Source of the DNA: JACCXG01 sp963785755
Lineage (GTDB): Bacteria > Acidobacteriota > Vicinamibacteria > Vicinamibacterales > 2-12-FULL-66-21
DNA: 64,000 nucleotides
Direction of reading: 5' to 3'
Assembly (NCBI GenBank): GCA_963785755.1
Contig: CAWAXG010000039.1
Location: forward strand, 496,001-560,000
Both the position numbers and the translations under genes were made by a program. Under the pieces are notes generated by a model, which did no database searches, was not told where the DNA came from, and worked only from the letters and a program-made list of their open reading frames with translations. This document shows positions 57,517 through 64,000 of the stretch, one piece after another (within the stretch, counting starts at the first letter, position 1; each line of letters begins with the position of its first letter).

Positions 57517-58543
57517 TCATTGCATCATCGTCGTCCCGGCGGACCGCAGCTCCGTCGTCGCCTGCACCACGCGAGCGGCCATTGCCGTCTCGGCGCTGGT
57601 CATGTAGGGCCGCGGGTCGTAGGCTTTCTTGTTGCCGACGTTTCCGTCCACGCGCAGAACGCCGTCGTAATTCTTGAAGAAATGGTCGGCGATGGCGCGC
57701 GTGAACGCGTACTGCATGTCGGTGTCGATGTTCATCTTCACCACGCCGTAGTCCAGCGCCTCGTGGATGTCGCGGAGCTCCGATCCCGAGCCGCCGTGGA
57801 AGACGAAGTGGAACCGCGCCTCCTCGCCAAGCGCGGCGACGACGGCTTCCTGGCAGTCCTTGAGAATGGACGGTTTCAACTTGACCTGGCCGGGCTTGTA
57901 GACGCCGTGCACGTTGCCGAACGTCGCCGCGAGCAGGTAGGCCGCGCCTGACACCTTGCGCAGCCGACGCGCGACCTCCAGGGTGTCCGCCGGCGTCGTG
58001 TAGAGCTTCGCGGCGGCGCTCGCACTGACGCCGTCCTCCTCGCCTCCGACTGCTCCAACCTCGATTTCGAGGATCAGGTCGTTCTTCGTGAACCGCTCGA
58101 ACAGCTTCACGGCGATGTCGAGGTTGTCTTTGAGCGGCAGCGCGCTGCCGTCGAACATGTGGCCGGTGAACAGGTTGGGCTTGCCTGCGGCGCGCCGCCT
58201 TTCGGTCTCCTCCACGAGCGGTATCACGAAGTCGTCCAGCTTGGACGCCTGGCAATGGTCCGTGTGGAGCGCCACATAGACTGGATACTTCGCCGCCGCA
58301 CGGTGGACATGTTCGGCAAGCGAGATGGCGCCAAGCGCCATGTCCTTCACCGCGGCGCCCGACGCGAACGCGCCGCCTCCCGTCGAGACCTGGACGATCC
58401 CGTCGCTCTTGCTGTCAGCCAGCCCTTTCAACACGGCGTTGGCCGTGGTGAGCGAGGTCACGTTGACGGCCGGGTAGGCGAATCTTCCCTTGCGCGCGCG
58501 ATCGAGCATCTCGCAGGTACCGTTTATAGTCGGCGACTGGCAT
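57517..58543 (-). CDS. fba: Class II fructose-bisphosphate aldolase (one frameshift)
   Basis: Zinc-dependent aldolase splitting fructose 1,6-bisphosphate. GGAGGT lies 4-5 bases before ATG 58543 (MPVADYKRY); one C fewer at 58516-58517 joins it to CEMLDRARKGRFAYPAVNV, which fixes the start. Substrate and metal motifs: IVQVSTGGGAFASG, VALHTDHCQASKLDDFV (first His ligand), NLFTGHMFDGSALPLKDNL, ILEIEVGAVGGEEDGVSA, FGNVHGVYKPGQVKLKPSIL (His ligand), FHFVFHGGSGSELRDIHEAL (His ligand) and GVVKMNIDTDMQYAFT. About 342 residues, normal for the actinobacterial-like class II group. It lies 18 bp upstream of pfkA in the same direction. Confidence 0.92.
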
Positions 58544-58907
58544 CGGAGACCTCCGTCATTTCTTCGCGATGACTGCGATGATGCGGTCACGCACTCGCGG
58601 CCTCCGCGGCGACCGTTTCTTTATGGAAACCCGCCGCGGAATTCGTCGGCGTTGTCTCCTCAGCAACCCGGCAGGCCGCCGGAGCCCAGGCGTCGCCGCT
58701 GTTCGTCGATATGGATAGCTCGAGCTTCATGCTCTGCCGCCCGCCGCGCCGCCCAACTCCATCCGGCCGGAGGTCCTCCGGAAAAACAACAACGTTGGCC
58801 CCTCTAATCCCGCGTTTGGAGCCATGTCCGGCCTTCCTGCAAAGAGCTTGCTGTTCGATCGCAGGGCACCGGCTTTGCGTAATGGGCCGACAACGGCGGG
58901 GAGAAGC
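58544..58907. other. Gene-free divergent intergenic region between fba and ldh
   Basis: This 364-bp region separates the divergent fba-pfkA and ldh-glgP-gap-glgX units and must hold both promoters. It is GC-rich with imperfect inverted repeats (CCGGCCGGAGG.. around 58758-58775), but I see no convincing operator, RNA gene or ORF. Confidence 0.5.
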
Positions 58908-59852
58908 ATGAAGATCGGCGTCGTCGGCTGCGGCATGGTCGGCTCGACTTCAGCCTACGCGCTCGTGATGAGCGGAGTCGGGCGGGAGATCGTGCTGGTG
59001 GACGTGAACCACGCGCGCGCCGAGGCCGAGGCCAATGACATCTACCACGCAGTGCCGTTCGCGCATCCGTTGACGGTGCGTGCGGGGCGATACGCCGATC
59101 TCGACGGGGCGCAGGTGGTCGTCATCGCCGGCGGCGTGGCGCAGAAGCCTGACGAAACACGCCTGCAGCTGCTGCAGCGCAATGCCGACGTGTTCCGGGA
59201 GATCGTCCCATCGGTGCTTCGCGTCGCGCCAGACACCATCCTGCTCGTCGTGACCAATCCAGTGGACCTCATGACGCATCTGGCGGCGCACTTCGCCGCC
59301 GAGTTCGGTGTGCCGCATACGCGTGTGCTGGGGTCGGGCACGACGCTGGACAGCGCGAGATTTCGCACGCTGCTGGGACGGCACTTCGAGGTGGATCCCC
59401 AGCACGTGCATGCCTATGTGATCGGCGAGCACGGCGACTCGGAAGTGCTGGTCTGGTCGCAGGCGACGATCGCCGGGCTGACCCTGGACGAGTTCGTGAC
59501 GGTTCGCGCCACGCCGCTCACCACGGACGACCGGCACGACATCGACCGGAACGTCCGCCGGGCGGCGTATCAGATCATCGCCGGGAAGGGCGCGACCTAC
59601 TACGGTATCGGCAGCGCAGTGGCACGCATCGTCGATGTCCTGCTGCACGACCAGCGCGCCATCCTGACGATTTGTTCGCGCATCACCGGGGTGCCGGACT
59701 GCGAAGGCATGACGCTGGCGTTGCCGCACCTCGTCGACGGCCATGGTGTGCGGGCGACGATTCCGCTGGCGCTCGATGCGACGGAGCGCGAAGGGCTGCG
59801 CCGGAGTGCGAATGTTTTGCGCGAGGCAGTGGGGGCGTTGACTGTTTCATGA
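58908..59852 (+). CDS. ldh: L-lactate dehydrogenase
   Basis: NAD-dependent L-lactate dehydrogenase, 314 residues, intact. GGGGAGA precedes ATG 58908. Rossmann motif GVVGCGMVGSTSAYALV, Asp in IVLVDVNHARAEAEANDI. The substrate-specificity loop reads AGGVAQKPDETRLQLLQRN with Gln79 (Gln102 in standard numbering), which marks lactate rather than malate dehydrogenase (Arg there), and Arg85. LGSGTTLDSARFRTLLG carries Asp148 and Arg151, and VIGEHGDSEVLVWS the catalytic His175. Placed between aldolase and phosphorylase, it gives the pathway a fermentative exit from pyruvate to lactate. Confidence 0.93.
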   Translation: MKIGVVGCGMVGSTSAYALVMSGVGREIVLVDVNHARAEAEANDIYHAVPFAHPLTVRAGRYADLDGAQVVVIAGGVAQKPDETRLQLLQRNADVFREIVPSVLRVAPDTILLVVTNPVDLMTHLAAHFAAEFGVPHTRVLGSGTTLDSARFRTLLGRHFEVDPQHVHAYVIGEHGDSEVLVWSQATIAGLTLDEFVTVRATPLTTDDRHDIDRNVRRAAYQIIAGKGATYYGIGSAVARIVDVLLHDQRAILTICSRITGVPDCEGMTLALPHLVDGHGVRATIPLALDATEREGLRRSANVLREAVGALTVS

Positions 59853-59948
59853 GCTGACCGTCCCGGTGACGACAGGTCAATCCATGCCGATCCGCGTCCT
59901 GGCCGCGTACGTGCGGGTTGGAACTGATTCGATGAAGAGAAAATACTG

Positions 59949-62414
59949 ATGGCGCGCTCCAATGCCCTCGATCGCTTCAACTGCGGACCGGTCTCGTTCT
60001 CCGGCACCAGCACCGCACTGTATGAACGGCATCTGACCTTCGATCAGGTGGTCCCGATCGCCGCCGCCACCGCGCGCGACAGGTTCGAAGCTGTCGCGCG
60101 CTCGGTTCGCGACCTCCTCTCGCAGCGCTGGATCAAGACAGAGCAGACATATCAGACCCGGAACGTGAAACGGGTCTACTACCTGTCGCTCGAGTTCCTG
60201 ATGGGCCGCTCTCTGGCGAACAACATCACCAACCTGTTGCTCGAGCCGGTCTGGAACCAGTTCTGTGAGAAACACAAGATCGACCCGCTCGAGATCATCG
60301 AACAGGAGCCCGACGCCGGTCTCGGGAACGGCGGGCTGGGCCGGTTGGCCGCATGCTTCCTCGACTCGATGGCCACGCTCGGCATTCCGGGGATGGGTTC
60401 CGGGCTGCGCTACGAGTACGGCATCTTCAAGCAGACGGTGCGCGACGGGTGGCAGCACGAGCAGCCGGACCACTGGCTCGCCCGGCCCGATCCGTGGGAA
60501 GTCCCGCGGCCGGACCAGGCGGTCGAGGTACAGCTGGCCTGCTCGTTCGATATTCGCGCCGGAGCGTTGCGGCCCATCCAGGGCCGGCCATCGACGCTCA
60601 TCGGGATCCCATACGACCGGCCGGTGGTCGGTTACGGCGGGCGGACCGTCAACACACTACGCCTCTGGACTGCCGCCACGCCGGACTATTTCGACTTCCA
60701 GCAGTTCAGCGGCGGCGACTTCATCGGCGCGCTGGCCGAGACGCTCACGGCTGAAACGCTGACGCGCGTGCTCTACCCGGACGACTCGACGGCCGAGGGC
60801 AAGGGGCTGCGCTTCCTGCAGCAGTACTTCCTGGTGGCCTGCACGATCGCCGACGCGATTCGGCGTTTCCGCGCCGCCGGCAATGACTGGTCGGTGCTGC
60901 CCGACAAAGTCGCGATGCAGTTGAACGACACGCACCCCGCGCTCGCGGTCCCGGAGCTGATGCGGGTCCTTCTCGACGACGCCGAGCTCGGATGGGACGA
61001 GGCATCGGATCTCACGCAGCGCACCCTGGCGTACACGAACCACACGCTGCTGCCCGAAGCCCTCGAGAAATGGCCGTTGCCCTGGTTCGAGATGCTGCTG
61101 CCTCGCCACCTCGAGATCATCTTCGAGCTCAACCGCCGTTTCCTGGACGACGCGCGCGCGCGTTTCCCCGGTGATGATGCACGAGCCTCACGCGTGAGCC
61201 TGATCGAGGAGGGCCAGCCGAGGAAGATCCGCATGGCCCACCTCGCCATCGTCGGTTCGCACAGCACCAACGGTGTGGCGGCGCTGCACTCGGATCTGCT
61301 CACGAAGTCCGTCGTGCCGGACTTTGCCGCGCTCTTCCCGGGCCGGTTCAACAACAAGACGAATGGCGTCACGCAACGGCGCTTCCTCCTGCTCGCGAAT
61401 CCGCCGCTCGCCAGGGTGATCTCGGACGCGATCGGCGACGGCTGGATCGCCGATCTCGAGCAACTCCAGAAGCTCGAGCCGCTGGCCGAAGACAAGGCCT
61501 TCCGCAGCGCCGTTCGCCGAGCCAAGCGCGAGGCCAAGGTGCGGTTCGCCGGCTGGCTCAAGTCCGCTACCGGGCAGGTGGTCGATCCCGAGGCGATCTT
61601 CGACAGCCACATCAAGCGCATTCACGAGTACAAGCGGCAGCTCCTGAACGCGCTCCATATCGTCGTGCTCTACAACCGCCTGCGCGAAGACCCGGCGCGC
61701 GACGTGCTGCCGCGCACGTTCTTCTTCGCCGGCAAGGCGGCGCCGGCGTACCACTTCGCCAAGCTGGTCGTCAAGTTCATCAACAACCTCGGTGCGACGA
61801 TCGACGGCGATCCAGCGACGAAGGGACGCCTGAAGGTCGTCTTCGTGCCCGACTACAGCGTCTCGATCGCCGAGCGGCTGATTCCCGCGAGCGACGTGTC
61901 GGAGCAGATTTCGACGGCCGGATACGAAGCGAGCGGCACCGGCAACATGAAGCTGATGATGAACGGCGCGCTGACCATCGGCACCCGCGATGGCGCGACC
62001 ATCGAGATGGCCGCCGCGGCGGGCGAGGAGAACTTCTTCCTGTTCGGTCTGAGCGCCGAAGAGGTCGCGAACAGCCGCGGCTGGTACAACCCCATGTGGC
62101 ATTACGACAACGAACCCGAGTCCGGCGCGGCCCTCGACCTCATTGCCAGTGACCACTTCAGCCGGAACGAGCCCGGCGTGTTCGGGCCCATACTCGAAGT
62201 CCTCATCCGCAGGGGCGACCATTACCTGCACCTTGCCGACCTCAGGAGCTACAGCGAGGCGCACGCGCGGCTGGGCGAGCTGTATGCGGACCAGGAGAAC
62301 TGGTCCCGCAAGGCCGTGCTCAACATCGCGGCGTCGCGGAGCTTCTCGAGCGACCGGACCATCACCGATTACGCGAGGGACATCTGGCGCGCCGAGCCGT
62401 GCCAGGTGGACTGA
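59949..62414 (+). CDS. glgP: Glycogen/starch phosphorylase
   Basis: GT35 phosphorylase releasing glucose 1-phosphate from glycogen, 821 residues, intact and full length. Family motifs: YYLSLEFLMGRSLANNITNL, DAGLGNGGLGRLAACFLDSM, MQLNDTHPALAVPELMRVLL, the phosphate/PLP region FNNKTNGVTQRRFLLLANPP, KRIHEYKRQLLNALHIVVLY and the cofactor site EASGTGNMKLMMNGALTIGT with PLP-binding Lys668. The N-terminal phospho-regulatory extension of animal enzymes is absent. It follows ldh and precedes gap and glgX in the same direction, forming a glycogen-use operon. Confidence 0.96.
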   Translation: MARSNALDRFNCGPVSFSGTSTALYERHLTFDQVVPIAAATARDRFEAVARSVRDLLSQRWIKTEQTYQTRNVKRVYYLSLEFLMGRSLANNITNLLLEPVWNQFCEKHKIDPLEIIEQEPDAGLGNGGLGRLAACFLDSMATLGIPGMGSGLRYEYGIFKQTVRDGWQHEQPDHWLARPDPWEVPRPDQAVEVQLACSFDIRAGALRPIQGRPSTLIGIPYDRPVVGYGGRTVNTLRLWTAATPDYFDFQQFSGGDFIGALAETLTAETLTRVLYPDDSTAEGKGLRFLQQYFLVACTIADAIRRFRAAGNDWSVLPDKVAMQLNDTHPALAVPELMRVLLDDAELGWDEASDLTQRTLAYTNHTLLPEALEKWPLPWFEMLLPRHLEIIFELNRRFLDDARARFPGDDARASRVSLIEEGQPRKIRMAHLAIVGSHSTNGVAALHSDLLTKSVVPDFAALFPGRFNNKTNGVTQRRFLLLANPPLARVISDAIGDGWIADLEQLQKLEPLAEDKAFRSAVRRAKREAKVRFAGWLKSATGQVVDPEAIFDSHIKRIHEYKRQLLNALHIVVLYNRLREDPARDVLPRTFFFAGKAAPAYHFAKLVVKFINNLGATIDGDPATKGRLKVVFVPDYSVSIAERLIPASDVSEQISTAGYEASGTGNMKLMMNGALTIGTRDGATIEMAAAAGEENFFLFGLSAEEVANSRGWYNPMWHYDNEPESGAALDLIASDHFSRNEPGVFGPILEVLIRRGDHYLHLADLRSYSEAHARLGELYADQENWSRKAVLNIAASRSFSSDRTITDYARDIWRAEPCQVD

Positions 62415-62483
62415 GCCCGGCGCACGCCGGCGGCGCGCTCTCCCCCTGGAGTGGGGCCACGCATCTTTTGAAAGGGATAAGTC

Positions 62484-63479
62484 ATGGCTAGGATCGCGAT
62501 TCATGGGTTCGGCCGCATCGGGCGGTCGTTGATGAGGGTGGCACTCACGGACAAGCTGTTCGTCCCGGTGTCGATCTCCGACATCAAGGATGTCCCGACC
62601 CTGGCGGCCCTTTTCGAGGTCGACTCGAACTACGGACGCTGGCCGGAGGAAGTCGCGACGAAAGGCAGCGCTTTCCTCGTCGGCGGCCGCGAGATCCCCT
62701 ACTTCGACTCGATGAAGGCGCTGCCGGACTGGAAGGCCCTCGACGTCGATCTGGTGATCGACTGTACCGGGCGGGCGTCCACGCGTTCAGGCGCCCAGGC
62801 CCATCTCGATGCCGGCGCCAGGCGCGTCCTGGTGAGCGCGCCGAGCAAGACGCGGGAAGACTGCGACGCGGTCATACTGCCTGGCATCAACCTCGACACG
62901 TTCGACGCCGCCAGGCACAAGATCATCAGCCTGGCGAGCTGCACGACCAACGCGCTGGCCCCCGTGGTCAAGGTGGTGATCGAGAACTTCGGCATCCGGT
63001 ACGGCCTGTTCTCGACCGTCCATGCCTACACCAACACCCAGGCGCTGACTGACCAGCCGATGAAGGATCGCCGCGACTCGTGGGCCGCGACCGAGAACAT
63101 CATCCCTTCTTCATCAGGCGCCGCGCGCGCGCTCGCCTTCATCTGGAAGGACCTCAAGATCTCGGGCAAGGCCTACCGCGTCCCCACGCGCACCGGCAGC
63201 ATCGCCGAGCTCAACCTGCTCACCGAGCGTCCCGTGACGGTCGACCAGGTCAACGACGCGTTTCGCAAAGCGGCCGCGACGCCGCCCTTGAAGGGGGTCA
63301 TGGCCGTGCTCGAAGACGAGTGGGCGTCCTCCCGCATCGTCGGCGATCCGCATTCCTCGATCGTGGATCTGCCGCTGACGGCGATTCAGGGCGATCTGCT
63401 CTCCGTTGCAGCCTGGTACGACAACGAGATGGGGTACTCGACCCGCCTCGCCGAAACCGCGGCGCGTGTCGCCGCCTGA
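62484..63479 (+). CDS. gap: Glyceraldehyde-3-phosphate dehydrogenase
   Basis: Classical phosphorylating GAPDH, 331 residues, intact. Nucleotide-binding start IAIHGFGRIGRSLMRVAL; active site SLASCTTNALAPVVKVV with Cys153; TVHAYTNTQALTDQPMKDRR with the conserved His; NIIPSSSGAARALAFIWKDL; and YRVPTRTGSIAELNLLTERP. AAAGGGA lies upstream of ATG 62484. The gene sits 69 bp after glgP, so cotranscription is likely. It feeds triose phosphate from the aldolase to pyruvate. Confidence 0.95.
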   Translation: MARIAIHGFGRIGRSLMRVALTDKLFVPVSISDIKDVPTLAALFEVDSNYGRWPEEVATKGSAFLVGGREIPYFDSMKALPDWKALDVDLVIDCTGRASTRSGAQAHLDAGARRVLVSAPSKTREDCDAVILPGINLDTFDAARHKIISLASCTTNALAPVVKVVIENFGIRYGLFSTVHAYTNTQALTDQPMKDRRDSWAATENIIPSSSGAARALAFIWKDLKISGKAYRVPTRTGSIAELNLLTERPVTVDQVNDAFRKAAATPPLKGVMAVLEDEWASSRIVGDPHSSIVDLPLTAIQGDLLSVAAWYDNEMGYSTRLAETAARVAA

Positions 63480-63492
63480 TCGACCGCACGGC

Positions 63493-64000
63493 ATGACAAC
63501 CGCGACGGGGCCAGGCTCATCACGCCGGAATTCTGCCGGGAGTCCCTCGCCGTTCGGGGTCCGGTTCGTGGCGGCGGAGGATTCGTTCAATTTCGCCCTC
63601 TACTCGAAGCACGCCACCGGCGTCACCCTCTTGTGCTACCGGGAGGAGGACCCGGCCACACCGATCTTTGAATGCCGTTTCCATCATCCGGCGCACAAGA
63701 CCGGGAACGTCTGGCACCGCCGCATCCCGGCGGACGAGCTTCGCGGCGCCACGCTTTACGCCTACCGGGTCGAAGGGCCGCACGAACCCGAGCACGGGCA
63801 CAGGTTCGATCCGCAGAAAGTCCTGCTCGATCCCTATGCGCCGTCGGTGTTCTTTCCCCCTGACTTCAGCCGCGACGCGTGCTCTGGGCCGGGCCGCACT
63901 GACGGACGCGCGCCGCTCGGCCGTCTGCCGGGCAAGACGTCCGCGGTCCTTCCGACCGAGCCGGCTCCGCGATACACCAGTCAGGACGCCATCGTTTACG
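63493..64000 (+). CDS. glgX: GlgX-type glycogen debranching enzyme, N-terminal part
   Basis: Only the first 169 residues are in the window; the gene runs off the right end with its frame open. ATG 63493 begins 13 bp after gap. After a short lead, GVRFVAAEDSFNFALYSKHA starts the N-terminal CBM48/isoamylase-type beta domain, continuing TLLCYREEDPATPIFECRFH, VWHRRIPADELRGATLYAYR and HGHRFDPQKVLLDPYAPSVF, all typical of GlgX/isoamylase-family debranching enzymes. TreZ-like enzymes are a less likely alternative. Its position after glgP matches a glycogen-degradation unit. Confidence 0.85.
   Translation, partial: MTTATGPGSSRRNSAGSPSPFGVRFVAAEDSFNFALYSKHATGVTLLCYREEDPATPIFECRFHHPAHKTGNVWHRRIPADELRGATLYAYRVEGPHEPEHGHRFDPQKVLLDPYAPSVFFPPDFSRDACSGPGRTDGRAPLGRLPGKTSAVLPTEPAPRYTSQDAIVY

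Noticed and set aside
1..64000. CRISPR arrays, rRNA and tRNA genes, integrases or transposases
   Set aside because: I looked for regularly spaced direct repeats, conserved rRNA text, tRNA cloverleaf and CCA ends, and transposase/integrase motifs and saw none; short repeats found are irregular intergenic elements. A tRNAscan or Infernal run could still find a missed small RNA.

Overview
The window is high-GC DNA with dense genes on both strands and no rRNA, tRNA or CRISPR that I can see. The gene set suggests an Acidobacteriota genome, probably Vicinamibacteria-like: four Ser/Thr kinases fused to PD40 beta-propellers, further PD40 proteins, a TonB receptor with a carboxypeptidase-regulatory-like N-terminal domain, PmoA/DUF6807, DUF4432, DUF3500, DUF2252, CehA/McbA, ThuA and PIG-L families. 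This placement is inference from gene content. About 21 of roughly 45 genes carry one or more apparent single-base frameshifts, many at short homopolymers (for example 1324-1327, 17173-17175, 24949-24951, 40614-40617, 47720-47723, 56519-56521). Core glycolytic genes are hit too, so most are probably consensus errors of a long-read assembly rather than true pseudogenes. I annotate full gene spans and give the break points.

Layout. 0-2 kb: exported barrel-like protein and an MltF-type lytic transglycosylase behind a structured leader. 2.3-6.5 kb: iron block (DtxR-like regulator with a four-cysteine tail, overlapping ferritin-like gene, TonB siderophore receptor). 6.6-10.7 kb: PmoA-like protein, VapBC-type toxin-antitoxin with a palindromic operator, two-domain VOC protein, acetylxylan-esterase-like hydrolase. 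11.5-20.5 kb: kinase-PD40, histidine kinase/response regulator, TPR-PD40 protein and MauG-type peroxidase. 20.5-34.7 kb: mostly secreted hydrolases (esterases, M20 peptidase, PIG-L deacetylase), a ThrE-type exporter, an MFS/DUF4432 sugar pair, DUF3500 and a membrane-anchored methyltransferase. 34.9-51.6 kb: three more kinase-PD40 genes, a Tat-exported PHP metallohydrolase, a collapsed aerobic CO-dehydrogenase (cox) operon, a SIR2-TPR candidate defence gene next to a MazEF-type module, ThuA and a sugar-phosphate isomerase-like protein. 51.8-56.2 kb: a two-gene unit with a repeat/fibre-like protein, a PD40 remnant and another M20 peptidase. 56.2-64 kb: central carbon block pfkA, fba, ldh, glgP, gap, glgX, which together could run glycogen to lactate.

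The most unusual signals are: (i) the coxS-coxL-coxG remnant squeezed into about 490 bp; (ii) two kinase genes 11 kb apart that share an identical 64-bp block across their start codons, each preceded by a short kinase-like leader ORF ending in an ATGA overlap; (iii) a dispersed repeat of about 145 bp in three copies, two of them at the 5' end of M20 peptidase genes and one abutting a truncated PD40 gene; (iv) the SIR2-TPR gene with intact NADase motifs beside a toxin-antitoxin pair.
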